Translations under genes and position numbers: made by a program
The notes under the pieces: generated by a model
Told to the model about the DNA's origin: nothing
Databases searched by the model: none
What the model saw: only the letters and a program-made list of their open reading frames with translations
Shown: positions 1 to 8,078 of the stretch, one piece after another
Position numbering within the stretch: position 1 is the first letter of the stretch
Layout: each line of letters starts with the position of its first letter
Origin: Paenibacillus phytorum
Lineage (GTDB): Bacteria > Bacillota > Bacilli > Paenibacillales > NBRC-103111
Assembly (NCBI RefSeq): GCF_013141715.1
Contig: NZ_WHOA01000085.1
Coordinates: forward strand, 1-64,000
DNA length: 64,000 nt
Direction of reading: 5' to 3'

Positions 1-246
1 ATTAAAATAAAAGCCTACATTGGAGTTAAACTTGGACAATTCACTAATGCCAGGTCTATCTTTAAAGAATAGGAATTGCAATGCCAACAATCCAGCTAGA
101 AAAATAAGCAAGCTTGTTCGGTGTTTGATATTTACTGTAGTTTTCACCCCTCTGCTGGCGGCCCAAAGAAAAATAGAGATTGTGGCTAGTATTTTGAGAA
201 ACCAGATTGAGATCACGATGTATAGTAAGCCCGTCGACCTTCCCAT
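1..246 (-). CDS. membrane protein of unknown function, N-terminal part (runs off the left edge)
   Basis: On the minus strand an ATG at 246 opens a frame that stays open for 82 codons to the window edge, so only the N-terminus is visible. The protein begins MGRSTGLLYIV and has two clear hydrophobic segments (about residues 5-27 and 45-62) separated by a short basic loop, followed by a polar stretch containing FKDRPGISELSKFN. That is the pattern of an integral membrane protein. I see no strong Shine-Dalgarno before the ATG. I do not recognise the family. It lies downstream of the 484-1089 gene in the same direction, after a stretch rich in hairpins that could be its leader. Confidence 0.5.
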   Translation of the reverse strand, partial: MGRSTGLLYIVISIWFLKILATISIFLWAASRGVKTTVNIKHRTSLLIFLAGLLALQFLFFKDRPGISELSKFNSNVGFYFN

Positions 247-249
247 TTT

Positions 250-445
250 TATTGCATTTCGAGGCTCAATCACTTTCAGGCCTGCACCCTAACTGTCTAC
301 GCTTAAACGGCACTGTTACCAGTGCCCTTCCAAGACTCGCTATTGATGGCGTGGCTTTCGCCTTTCCAAGTAGGGTCTCCACCTACTAAGTTACTCAATC
401 TAGCTCGGTCGCTCTACTTTCTACAACTTCATCCAACCGAGAAAA
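250..445 (-). ncRNA. candidate structured RNA or leader with GNRA-capped hairpins
   Basis: Read on the minus strand, this gap holds a series of hairpins. One is a 7-bp stem with a GUAA loop (309-326), one a GGC/GCC stem with a GAAA loop (near 352-361), one a 6-bp stem AGTAGG/CCTACT (369-387), and an outer 6-8 bp pair closes 404-411 with 434-441. Two GNRA tetraloops on the same strand favour a folded RNA over chance. It sits directly upstream of the membrane gene that starts at 246. I could not match it to a riboswitch class I know. Confidence 0.3.
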
Positions 446-483
446 TGGAATCATTCATCCGGATTCCGATTATTAATGACAGC

Positions 484-1089
484 TCACTTACCTACCCCTT
501 TATTCATTACTGAAAATGCGATCAACTCGTTATTATCTGGGTCGATAATAACAACGCCTATATAATAATTATTACATAAAATGAAGCCATCAATACAAGC
601 TTTCCGGGATACATCGACACGATTAATAAAAAGAGGACGTTTAAACAAAACCGTATACCTATCCACATTTTTTCCAGTATTTATTTCTTTTTCCAGAAAT
701 ATAGTTCTAGATCCTTGGGCTTCGCTTAACTCATTTTTGCTAGGATCACCGGGCAGAGAAGCCGATTGAGATGTATCAAATCCTATTATTTTAATTGGCG
801 CGTTATGCACATAGGGTTCGATCATTTGCTTGATTCTTAAATTGGGGATTTGGTGGTGAATTTCTACCAGAGAGAAGATGATAGTTGATAGGAGAAATAC
901 AATACCCACACCTTTTCCAAGTGTAATTCTTTTGGCGAATAGGAAGACATGCAGGCATGAAAGCAATATACATCCAACGGTTACCACGTAAAACTGCATG
1001 GCTGTCATGTTATATTGATAGGGCGCGATAACGATATAACTCAAAATGAGTACGATAATAAGGCCGATGATTTTAATGCTTTTTCTCAA
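484..1089 (-). CDS. uncharacterised membrane protein with C-terminal globular domain
   Basis: The product has 201 residues. The start is a TTG at 1089, chosen because GGAGG lies 8 nt upstream. Three hydrophobic segments are visible near residues 5-22, 31-51 and 58-77. A soluble C-terminal part of about 120 residues follows, containing charged stretches and a final beta-rich section (YYIGVVIIDPDNNELIAFSV). I recognise no catalytic motif and no family. Upstream lies a strong leftward terminator at 1171-1195, so the gene probably has its own promoter between that hairpin and the start. Downstream is the hairpin-rich region and then the left-edge membrane gene, which could be co-transcribed. Confidence 0.6.
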   Translation of the reverse strand: MRKSIKIIGLIIVLILSYIVIAPYQYNMTAMQFYVVTVGCILLSCLHVFLFAKRITLGKGVGIVFLLSTIIFSLVEIHHQIPNLRIKQMIEPYVHNAPIKIIGFDTSQSASLPGDPSKNELSEAQGSRTIFLEKEINTGKNVDRYTVLFKRPLFINRVDVSRKACIDGFILCNNYYIGVVIIDPDNNELIAFSVMNKGVGK

Positions 1090-1170
1090 GGATTAACCTC
1101 CAATTGTTCAATTCCTTAATCTCCCTTTATATTATATTTGTTCCAGAATATCATTATTGCACAAAAAAAA

Positions 1171-1198
1171 GCTAGCCTGTAAAGGTTAGCTTTTTGAT
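1171..1198 (-). terminator. rho-independent terminator
   Basis: GCTAGCC/GGTTAGC stem with a TGTAAA loop, flanked by A7-8 on one side and T5 on the other. It would work in both directions and is strongest leftward, where the U-run is longest. It would end any transcript from the 1217-1426 region. Confidence 0.6.
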
Positions 1199-1216
1199 TG
1201 CTTATTTAGCCAAATG

Positions 1217-1426
1217 TCATAGTCTAAGAGCATCGAACGAAAGCGCGAGAACCCATTCTCGAACAAGGTCTTTACAACTTACCTCATATATGCATAGTAT
1301 GGACGAGCAAAAAGGTTCCTGATTTCCCTCTTCTTCATTGAACCAATAGCTAGAAATCGATACAAAGTTACTCACTATTACACAGTGGAACTCAGGTATC
1401 ACAACCTCAATCACATTCACAATCAC
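1217..1426 (-). CDS. possible small protein or gene remnant
   Basis: A 69-codon open frame sits directly before a leftward terminator. The translation contains a plausible protein-like stretch (EEEGNQEPFCSSILC) and several hydrophobic patches. There is no convincing ribosome site before the ATG at 1426, and the family is not recognised. It could be the tail of a decayed gene or a chance frame. The rest of 1090-1461 shows only the terminator and A/T-rich sequence. Confidence 0.2.
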   Translation of the reverse strand: MIVNVIEVVIPEFHCVIVSNFVSISSYWFNEEEGNQEPFCSSILCIYEVSCKDLVREWVLALSFDALRL

Positions 1427-1461
1427 ATTGAAAAATGTATGGAATGAGGTAAGTGAACATC

Positions 1462-1587
1462 ATGGCAAACATCGGATTAAGTCAAAAAGAAATTGAACTA
1501 AGCATTAGGAGAATGTATGTTCTATGTTTAGAAATGTCAAGAAGGTGGCATTATGGTCGTTATACGGTTTGTTTAAAGGGTGGGTGA
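1462..1587 (+). CDS. small ORF (41 aa), unknown
   Basis: ATG at 1462 is preceded by GAGGTAAG about 9 nt upstream. The frame encodes 41 residues beginning MANIGLSQKEIELSIRRM and ends in TGA at 1585-1587, only 5 nt before the next start. The first 26 residues look like an amphipathic helix with an SQKEIE turn, as in short helix-turn-helix-like peptides, but no function can be assigned. Position and ribosome site suggest it is the first cistron of a three-gene small operon (1462-2059). Confidence 0.4.
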   Translation: MANIGLSQKEIELSIRRMYVLCLEMSRRWHYGRYTVCLKGG

Positions 1588-1592
1588 ATACT

Positions 1593-1802
1593 ATGGAGAA
1601 AGTAAAGTCGGCAATATGCTCTTATTGCGATCAACCAGCGACATTTCGAATCGGAAATGTTGACTATGAACTGCATGCTTGTGATGAACATGAGGATGCT
1701 GCTTATAACGAGTTTGATAGAGTGACTGGAGAAGATTCGTGGAGGATGATTTCAATAGCTTCACATGGCTTTCCTGAGCCTAATAGGATAGGAAAGTTTT
1801 GA
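1593..1802 (+). CDS. small cysteine-containing protein, possible zinc ribbon
   Basis: The product has 69 residues, starting MEKVKSAICSYCDQ. I chose the ATG at 1593 over the in-frame ATG at 1524 because an AAAGGGTGGGTGA ribosome site lies just before it and the upstream ORF ends 5 nt earlier. A CSYC pair at residues 9-12 is followed about 20 residues later by HACDEHED, which together could bind one zinc ion (C-x2-C ... H/C-x2-H). Acidic overall, no membrane segment. The family is not identified. It is followed after 29 nt by another small cysteine-rich gene. Confidence 0.5.
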   Translation: MEKVKSAICSYCDQPATFRIGNVDYELHACDEHEDAAYNEFDRVTGEDSWRMISIASHGFPEPNRIGKF

Positions 1803-1831
1803 AGAAATTTTAGGTTGGTGATAGGTCTCAG

Positions 1832-2059
1832 ATGGCATCTAGGATAAAACATAATCAATATATTGGTGGCGCCGAACAGTACGAGGAACATTTAGATTCG
1901 ATGAATTCAATAGTAAAAGTGCTTTCTGATTCTAAAAAACTACCTGAAATAAAGAATAAGGCTGTTGAGATTTGCCCTAGCTGCAAACTATTTAAATATA
2001 TCGGAGAATCTTGTACTTGCTGTGGTTCAAACGATAAGGGATTAAAGGTGACATCTTAA
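1832..2059 (+). CDS. small protein with C-terminal four-cysteine (zinc-ribbon-like) motif
   Basis: The product has 75 residues. The N-terminal half is charged and probably helical (QYEEHLDSMNSIVKVL). The C-terminal part has CPSC and CTCC separated by about 11 residues, as in small zinc ribbons. GGTTGGTGA upstream may act as a weak ribosome site. It is the last gene of the 1462-2059 cluster, and the next features are two hairpins that would stop transcription from either side. No function is known; regulators and toxin-antitoxin or phage accessory proteins often look like this. Confidence 0.45.
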   Translation: MASRIKHNQYIGGAEQYEEHLDSMNSIVKVLSDSKKLPEIKNKAVEICPSCKLFKYIGESCTCCGSNDKGLKVTS

Positions 2060-2066
2060 GAGATAC

Positions 2067-2100
2067 AAAAAAACACTAGCGGGGCTAACGCTAATGTGTG
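2067..2100 (-). terminator. hairpin terminator (second downstream of nagA)
   Basis: Leftward reading gives CACATTAGCG, a short loop, then CGCTAGTG followed by seven T. It would terminate leftward transcripts that read through 2135-2180. Confidence 0.5.
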
Positions 2101-2132
2101 AATGTCCCCCAAACCCTACAAATCAAATACCT

Positions 2133-2180
2133 AAAATATCTCCCGAATCCATTGGATCGGGAGATTTCTTCTTTTCTGAC
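2133..2180. terminator. bidirectional terminator between small-gene cluster and nagA
   Basis: AATCTCCCGA and TCGGGAGAT form a 9-10 bp stem. It has T-rich flanks on both sides, fitting termination of the convergent nagA and small-ORF transcripts. Confidence 0.65.
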
Positions 2181-2183
2181 TCG

Positions 2184-3341
2184 CTAGCTCGTCTGACTGT
2201 AAATCCTGCCACCGATCATCGTCCATGCAACTTGGAATTTGTCATCCAACAAGACCATGTCGGCATCGGCGCCAAGGGCGATCCTGCCCTTCTGCGGCAG
2301 ACCTAGCAGATCCGCAGGTGTTCGTGACGCCATAGTAACAGCATCCTCTAGGGAGATGCCTAGCTCCACAGTATTTCTCAATGCCTTGTTCATCGTTACT
2401 GTACTGGAAGCGAGTGTTCCGTCCTGCAATTGTGCGACTCCGTAAGCGACCTTCACGGCGTGTCCGCCGAATTGGTAGTCCCCGTCACCCAGTCCCATCG
2501 CATGGAGCGCGTCCGTGATAAGGACCATCCCTTCCGCTCCCTTGATCTTATGCATCAGCCGTATAATTGCGGGATGAAGGTGGACATGGTCCACAATCGC
2601 TTGCAAGCTAACATGCGGTTGCTCGAAAGCAGCGACAATCAGCCCCGGGTCACGGTGGTGAATCGGGCGCATGCCGTTGAAGCAATGCGTAATATGGCTT
2701 GCCCCCAGACGGAAAGCCTCTGTTGCTTCGTCATATGTAGCGTCGGAATGCGCAATCGCCACGATAATTCCACGTTCTCGCAGGTAAGTAACAAGCTCCA
2801 TCCCACCAGGGAGCTCGGGTGCGATCGTGACCATTTTCAACAGAGAGCCCGCTTGCTCCACGACCCGCTCCATTTCCATGATATCCGGATGCCTAAGAAA
2901 GGCTTCATTCTGCATCCCTTTTCGTTTTATATTCAAATAAGGACCTTCCGTATGAATCCCGACAATCGATGCGCCCCGCTCCTTACCTGCCACTTGCTTG
3001 ACATTGTCGATCATTCGCAGTAAATCCTCCATTTTGGAGCTTACCGACGTAGCCAAGAATGAGGTACATCCCGTGGCAGCACATGTCTCTGATACGACTT
3101 CGATACTCCGAACGGTGCCATCCATCATGTCATAACCTTTCGCCCCGTGAATGTGGACATCAATCATGCCAGGAATTAGTAGCTTACCCTCCCCATCGAG
3201 AATATCAAGCCCCTCCGAGTGAACGAGCTCGCCTTCCACAATCGCGGTGATCCGTCCATTTTCCACACATACCGAACCTTGTTCTATGATTCCTGTCTCC
3301 GCTACAACACGGACATTCGTAATCCATTTCGAAGTTTCCAC
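2184..3341 (-). CDS. nagA: N-acetylglucosamine-6-phosphate deacetylase
   Basis: This enzyme of 385 residues removes acetate from GlcNAc-6-phosphate, the first cytoplasmic step of amino-sugar catabolism and a source of precursors for wall recycling. Amidohydrolase-fold landmarks are in order: IPGMIDVHIHGAKGYD (about 55-70), GIHTEGPYLN with the metal-binding Glu, a HSDAT segment, THCFNGM(R/T)-like motif, and the catalytic Asp in ITDALHAMGLGDG. Length is normal for the family. The start is GTG at 3341; no AGGAGG is present, but a run of 13 G ends 7 nt upstream and must serve as the ribosome site. nagB is not adjacent. A perfect dyad at 3385-3399 may be its operator. Confidence 0.93.
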   Translation of the reverse strand: METSKWITNVRVVAETGIIEQGSVCVENGRITAIVEGELVHSEGLDILDGEGKLLIPGMIDVHIHGAKGYDMMDGTVRSIEVVSETCAATGCTSFLATSVSSKMEDLLRMIDNVKQVAGKERGASIVGIHTEGPYLNIKRKGMQNEAFLRHPDIMEMERVVEQAGSLLKMVTIAPELPGGMELVTYLRERGIIVAIAHSDATYDEATEAFRLGASHITHCFNGMRPIHHRDPGLIVAAFEQPHVSLQAIVDHVHLHPAIIRLMHKIKGAEGMVLITDALHAMGLGDGDYQFGGHAVKVAYGVAQLQDGTLASSTVTMNKALRNTVELGISLEDAVTMASRTPADLLGLPQKGRIALGADADMVLLDDKFQVAWTMIGGRIYSQTS

Positions 3342-3348
3342 TTTGAAT

Positions 3349-3361
3349 CCCCCCCCCCCCC
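3349..3361 (-). promoter_or_regulatory. 13-G homopolymer acting as nagA ribosome binding site
   Basis: On the coding strand the sequence before the GTG is G13-ATTCAAA-GTG. The G tract is the only purine-rich element at Shine-Dalgarno distance. Confidence 0.5.
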
Positions 3362-3384
3362 GTCTTAAAAATTCAGGTTCAGTA

Positions 3385-3399
3385 TACTAGAGTCTAGTA
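3385..3399 (-). promoter_or_regulatory. perfect dyad TACTAGA-N-TCTAGTA, candidate operator for nagA
   Basis: This 15-bp perfect palindrome lies about 45 bp upstream of the nagA start. GntR-family NagR regulators bind TCTAGA-centred dyads upstream of nag genes, so such a repressor site is likely. No regulator gene is adjacent. Confidence 0.4.
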
Positions 3400-3615
3400 A
3401 AAAATAAAAGAGAACAAAAAGACTGTGTCGAACGCGCACTCTTGTCACATCAAAATGCCGCGAAAAATTAAGGATATAGTCGAAATAGGAAATATATGGG
3501 TCAAACTACGCAGGACTAAAAGCACTTACTAGAATAGTTAAACTATTATAAATTTTAATATACCAATGGTTAAATTAATAGGTTGGTTTCATACTCTATT
3601 ATGGGAGGTTTCATT

Positions 3616-5976
3616 TTGAAAAAAAGCACCTTGAAAATCACTAGACTTTTACTAGCAACTAGTTTAACAGCAGGGCTTTTCACAACATCATCTGCATTCG
3701 CAGCAGAATCAAACTACTCAGAGGCAATTGAAGCACCGCCGGTAGATTTTAATATTGTAGACGATGAGCGTTTGGCAAAAGGGTTAATGGACAGAGGGCT
3801 GTTAAGCAAAAGTGCTACGCCTGAACAGATTGCCAAAGCCGTCAAATCATACGTATCAGCTAAAAACAATAAAAGTGTTAAATCAAAAGAAGACACAAAT
3901 CATGATGAAATAGACAAAAAGTCAAAGGATTTTATAGAAAAGCAGAAAACCAAGTTGTTTTCCCAACTGAACAATGGCCAAGAGAACTTTAAAAAAGGAA
4001 ATCCAAATGGCATACCCGTTCCCTCGGCAATACAAGATACATACAGCGGTCCTGTTCGTGAAGATAAAGTACTCGTTCTTTTGACTGAATTCTCTGACTT
4101 TAAACATAACAACGTAACACAAGAACCTGGTTACATGTTTGCAAACGATTTCAATCGTGATCATTATCAGAAGCTCATGTTTGGAAATACAGATTTCACC
4201 TTATTTGATGGTTCTAAAATTCAAACCTTTAAACAGTACTATGAAGAACAGTCCGGTGGCAGTTATACCGTAAATGGATACGTATCCGATTGGTTAACCG
4301 TTCCTGGTCAAGCAGCCCAATACGGAGATGATAACCCTGCTGGCGGTCATGATAACTTAAGCCCTAAGGGGCCTCGTGATCTAGTGAAAGATGCGCTAAA
4401 TGCGGCAGTAGCAACCGGCCTTAATTTAGCGGATTATGACAAGTTTGACTTGTATGATTTGGATGGGGATGGCAACCAAAACGAACCCGATGGTTTAGTT
4501 GACCACTTGATGATTATTCATGCAGGAACAGGTCAAGAAGCTGGCGGCGGACAATTAGGCGATAATGCCATCTGGTCTCACCGTTGGACTTTAAATGGTG
4601 TGTATCCTATTGCAGGCACAACTGCGGGGGTCGACTATTGGGGTGGCCGTATGGCTGCTTACGACTATACCATTCAGCCTGAAGATGGTGCAGTAGGTGT
4701 TTTTGCTCATGAATACGGTCATGACTTAGGACTGCCAGATGAGTATGATACCCAGTATACCGGACAAGGTGAGCCCGTTGCTTCTTGGTCCATCATGAGC
4801 GGCGGTAGTTGGAATGGTAAAATTGCCGGCACAACACCTAGCTCTTTTTCACCACAAAATAAAGACTTTTTCCAGAAGACAATGGGCGGAAACTGGGCAA
4901 ATGTGAGTGAGATTGATGCCGCTGACATTACGAAATTAGGTACAGCTGCCATCATTGATCAAAGTGTAACGAAGTCGAAAAACCCAGGTATTGTTAAAGT
5001 CAACTTGCCGGATAAATCCGTTCCAGGTATTCAACCTGCATTCGGTGCACGCTATTATTACAGTACAAAAGGCGATAACCTTCATACCACACTCTCAACT
5101 CCTGAGTTTGATTTAACCCAAGCACAAACCGCTACATTTGATTTTAAAACCTTGTATGATGTCGAGTTTGAGTATGACTACTTAACGGTTACAGCATCAA
5201 CTTATAATGAGCAAGTTACCCTTGATATCATTGGTGACAATGATACGAACGGCGACGCACGCGCGGAAACTACCAACGGAGCTTGGGTAGACAAGTCCTA
5301 CGATTTAAGCCATTTTGCCGGCAAAAAAGTTACCCTCCACTTTGACTACGTTACGGATGGTGGACTTGCATTGAATGGTTTTGCAATGGATAATGCGAAA
5401 TTAACCGTAAATGGTCAAGTCGTATTCTCGGACGATGCTGAAGGCGCTGCTAAATTTAACCTGGACGGCTTTGTCGTGTCGAATGGTGTAGAACTTAAGA
5501 AGCACTATTACTATCTGGAATGGAGAAACTACGCTGGAGCTGATAAAGCTCTTGCCTACAGCCGTGGTGTCAAATACAATACCGGACTTGTCGTTTGGTA
5601 TGCAGATGACAGTTATCTAGACAACTGGGTCGGTATCCATCCAGGTCAAGGATTCCTTGGCGTAGTCGATTCTCACTCTGACGCTTTAGTATTCAAAAAA
5701 GATGGACAGGATTCCGTCGCGCAAACGACACGTTATCAAGTTGCGGATGCGGCCTTCTCCTTGGATAAAACGCCTTCATGGTACATCAACAACCCGACTA
5801 GAGGCGAGTACAATTATAAATCCTTGCAAGGTGTAGAGGAATTCTCAGATTCCAACAGCTATATGAACTCATTAATTCCAGACGCTGGACGCCTTGTCCC
5901 AAGTTATGGATTAAAGTTCCGAGTTGTCGGTGAAGCTAAAGATAATTCTGCTGGATTAGTTTGGATTCATAAGTAA
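3616..5976 (+). CDS. secreted immune inhibitor A-type metalloprotease (peptidase M6)
   Basis: The protein has 786 residues. I chose the TTG at 3616, with GGGAGG 7 nt upstream, over the in-frame ATG at 3583, because it gives a clean signal peptide ([16 protein letters not shown] ... SSAFA). A propeptide follows, then the M6 catalytic domain with the zinc motif [14 protein letters not shown] (about residue 365-380). C-terminal beta-rich domains include a MAM/jelly-roll-like region and the [10 protein letters not shown] region typical of InhA proteins. Family members degrade host antimicrobial peptides, matrix and other proteins. It is a single gene ending in a strong bidirectional terminator. 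Confidence 0.9.
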   Translation: MKKSTLKITRLLLATSLTAGLFTTSSAFAAESNYSEAIEAPPVDFNIVDDERLAKGLMDRGLLSKSATPEQIAKAVKSYVSAKNNKSVKSKEDTNHDEIDKKSKDFIEKQKTKLFSQLNNGQENFKKGNPNGIPVPSAIQDTYSGPVREDKVLVLLTEFSDFKHNNVTQEPGYMFANDFNRDHYQKLMFGNTDFTLFDGSKIQTFKQYYEEQSGGSYTVNGYVSDWLTVPGQAAQYGDDNPAGGHDNLSPKGPRDLVKDALNAAVATGLNLADYDKFDLYDLDGDGNQNEPDGLVDHLMIIHAGTGQEAGGGQLGDNAIWSHRWTLNGVYPIAGTTAGVDYWGGRMAAYDYTIQPEDGAVGVFAHEYGHDLGLPDEYDTQYTGQGEPVASWSIMSGGSWNGKIAGTTPSSFSPQNKDFFQKTMGGNWANVSEIDAADITKLGTAAIIDQSVTKSKNPGIVKVNLPDKSVPGIQPAFGARYYYSTKGDNLHTTLSTPEFDLTQAQTATFDFKTLYDVEFEYDYLTVTASTYNEQVTLDIIGDNDTNGDARAETTNGAWVDKSYDLSHFAGKKVTLHFDYVTDGGLALNGFAMDNAKLTVNGQVVFSDDAEGAAKFNLDGFVVSNGVELKKHYYYLEWRNYAGADKALAYSRGVKYNTGLVVWYADDSYLDNWVGIHPGQGFLGVVDSHSDALVFKKDGQDSVAQTTRYQVADAAFSLDKTPSWYINNPTRGEYNYKSLQGVEEFSDSNSYMNSLIPDAGRLVPSYGLKFRVVGEAKDNSAGLVWIHK

Positions 5977-5985
5977 ATATAATTA

Positions 5986-6025
5986 GAAAACGGAGCCCGC
6001 AATTATGCGTGGCTCCGTTTTTTCA
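5986..6025. terminator. bidirectional terminator
   Basis: AAAACGGAGCC/GGCTCCGTTTT stem of 11 bp with a 13-nt loop and T-runs on both strands. It closes the protease gene from the left and the long leftward operon from the right. Confidence 0.85.
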
Positions 6026-6042
6026 TCTACCATTTCAACCTA

Positions 6043-7143
6043 CTAGTTGGTATTCCCTACACTTCCGATCGACAATATAGACATGGCCTGTTGGATCGTT
6101 TCAGCAACAATATCCCCAGCATTTTGTCCGGATGTAAGCATTCTTGTACCTTGTCCTGCCCATAAGGACATGTAGTCAGCATTGCTTTGACTAGCGGCAG
6201 CATTCCTAATATCCCGTGTAGCAGTATTTTGCGTAGGAAAAGGAAGTGGCTCTACGCTGCTCGCATCCCATTGTCTAATGAATTGGTTGAGAACCCCTCT
6301 TGCTGGTCGACCTGAGAACACCTTGGTAATGACTGTACTCTCTTCTGTACTTTTTAATAGTGCCTCCTGGTAGGAGACATGAGCACCTGATTCAATCGCA
6401 GTCAAAAAACGCGTTCCCATCTGTACACCTTGCGCTCCAAGAACGAGGGCGGCGACAAGCCCACGACCATCCATTATACCGCCAGCGGCAACGACTGGAA
6501 TCTGAACACAATCAACTATTTGCGGTACCAGTGCAAACGTTCCGATGTTTGCACCCATAGGATGATTCGAAATGTCGAATGTTCCCCGGTGTCCCCCCGC
6601 TTCGCTTCCTTGTGCAACTATGGCATCACAACCGGACTTCTCAGCCAAGATAGCTTCATTAACCGTGGTCACCATGGTGACAATTCGCATGCCAGCCGAT
6701 TTAGCTTGTCGCATTAGGGGTTCAGGAAGAACACCAAATGCCGTACTAATGACAGGCACTTTTTCTTCCAACACGACCGCAAACTGTTCTTCAAAATGAT
6801 CCGGAGTTACCACGAGCTCCTCAGTTGCTTGCGTTATTCCAAGATGGTCTCTTACCTGGTTAAGCTGTCGCTGAACTTCCTTCGTTCTTTCATTCTTGTC
6901 CGTCATTTGAATTGAAAATAAATTCACGCCAAATGGCGCATCCGTTAGCTGACGGATCTCCTGAATTGCTTTGCGGATTGCACTAGGCGTCATATAGGCA
7001 GCCCCCAGCGTCCCAAGTCCGCCTGCGTTAGAGACAGCTGCCACCAACTCAGCAGTTCCAGGTCCACCCGCCATTCCCGCGAGGAAGATCGGATAACGAA
7101 TATTAAAAATTTTACAAAGGTCTGTTTCAAGTTGAATTCTCAT
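6043..7143 (-). CDS. nitronate monooxygenase / 2-nitropropane dioxygenase-like FMN protein
   Basis: The protein has 366 residues and starts at MRIQLETDLCKIFNIRYPI. An earlier in-frame start at 7254 would overlap the upstream gene by 88 bp, so 7143 (after GGGGGAT) is preferred. It is a TIM-barrel NMO-family protein: FLAGMAGGPGTAELVAAVSNAGGLG near the N-terminus, AQGSEAGGHRG for flavin phosphate binding, GGIMDGRG and LGAQGVQMGTRFL. Family members oxidise alkyl nitronates using FMN; others reduce enoyl chains, so the exact substrate is open. It is the last gene of the leftward operon, 23 bp after the uncharacterised gene; its role there is unclear. Confidence 0.8.
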   Translation of the reverse strand: MRIQLETDLCKIFNIRYPIFLAGMAGGPGTAELVAAVSNAGGLGTLGAAYMTPSAIRKAIQEIRQLTDAPFGVNLFSIQMTDKNERTKEVQRQLNQVRDHLGITQATEELVVTPDHFEEQFAVVLEEKVPVISTAFGVLPEPLMRQAKSAGMRIVTMVTTVNEAILAEKSGCDAIVAQGSEAGGHRGTFDISNHPMGANIGTFALVPQIVDCVQIPVVAAGGIMDGRGLVAALVLGAQGVQMGTRFLTAIESGAHVSYQEALLKSTEESTVITKVFSGRPARGVLNQFIRQWDASSVEPLPFPTQNTATRDIRNAAASQSNADYMSLWAGQGTRMLTSGQNAGDIVAETIQQAMSILSIGSVGNTN

Positions 7144-7166
7144 CGTATCCCCCAGAGAGATCTGAT

Positions 7167-8078
7167 TTAAATGCGCTGAAAGCGTTGCGGCCATTCCATC
7201 TTCGGATGGAAATTGTACAGCAGCCCCTCTGTATATATAATAGCATTTACCCATAGTGATTTGAAAATCAGAGGCTTTTGATCGAGAAATTGCAGCGGAT
7301 CGACCGGAACCGAGAAGTTGGTAAAGGCTTCAAAGTCACCTTCGAATCCTTTTGGCCAATGTCGCTTCAAGGGATGATCGGGGACACGCCCGCCAGCTTT
7401 CACCTGCTCAAAAGTCTCCTGCAGCCACTCCATGGCAGTGACTTCCTTAATCGGGATCACTATACTCTCCCATCCCTTGAGAAGGGAACCGTGTTTCCCC
7501 CACTCAATGCGCACGATTGGGCGCCCGTCATTTTCATGCGCCTCCTGTACGGCGGCCTGTGATTCGATGACACTACTATGAAAAAAGGTCAGCACATTCG
7601 TAACGGCTTCCGTGTGTGGATCGTACGCAACCCAAATCTCTTCATGATCACATGGCTCATAATCGTCAGGGAAATCGTAATCGTCTTCCCAAAACAAATG
7701 GTAGCCAATAAGCGGAAGTGTTGGATGATGAACAGCCACCACATCCTTTAGAGGAAAACACTCGAGCGGCGTTGTAAGTAACAACGGGCAAAATTTGCGA
7801 ATAAAACGAATATCGCGCTCTTCCAGCGGCTGCGGCGGAGCCAACTCCAGCGTACGCTTATACTGCTCGCCCGCGCGCCGTAAATTTCCATCGAGATGAA
7901 AATATTCCGCCCGCCAGGCCGAGTATTCGGATTGCTCAGGGCAAACCTGCTGGAGCAGCTCCAATAATGGAAGGATGGCCTGGTAATAGGCGCTTCCCGC
8001 TTTAACTTCACCGCTCAGCATTTTTGCCGCAAGTGTCTCACTAGCAAGCTTGAATTCATGGGCGTAAATTTCAATCAT
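7167..8078 (-). CDS. uncharacterised protein with TPR-like N-terminus and acidic His-rich core
   Basis: This 303-residue protein has no signal peptide or membrane segment. The first 90 residues look helical and TPR-like (AGEQYKRTLELAPPQP). The core has striking acidic/histidine runs: VHHPTLPLIGYHLFWEDDYDF, DYEPCDHEEIWVAYDP and IEWGKHGSLLKGWES, spaced as if to bind metal. I do not know the family. Its start overlaps the stop of the GDPD gene by 4 nt (ATGA), so the two are translationally coupled and probably act on the same pathway. A role as an additional hydrolase or binding factor is inference only. Confidence 0.6.
   Translation of the reverse strand: MIEIYAHEFKLASETLAAKMLSGEVKAGSAYYQAILPLLELLQQVCPEQSEYSAWRAEYFHLDGNLRRAGEQYKRTLELAPPQPLEERDIRFIRKFCPLLLTTPLECFPLKDVVAVHHPTLPLIGYHLFWEDDYDFPDDYEPCDHEEIWVAYDPHTEAVTNVLTFFHSSVIESQAAVQEAHENDGRPIVRIEWGKHGSLLKGWESIVIPIKEVTAMEWLQETFEQVKAGGRVPDHPLKRHWPKGFEGDFEAFTNFSVPVDPLQFLDQKPLIFKSLWVNAIIYTEGLLYNFHPKMEWPQRFQRI

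Noticed and set aside
20-292. 90-codon rightward frame at the left edge
   Set aside because: Opposite strand of a better membrane-protein frame; no coding character or ribosome site.
2430-3023. 197-codon rightward frame opposite nagA
   Set aside because: It is antisense to a clear gene, without a ribosome site or recognisable protein features.
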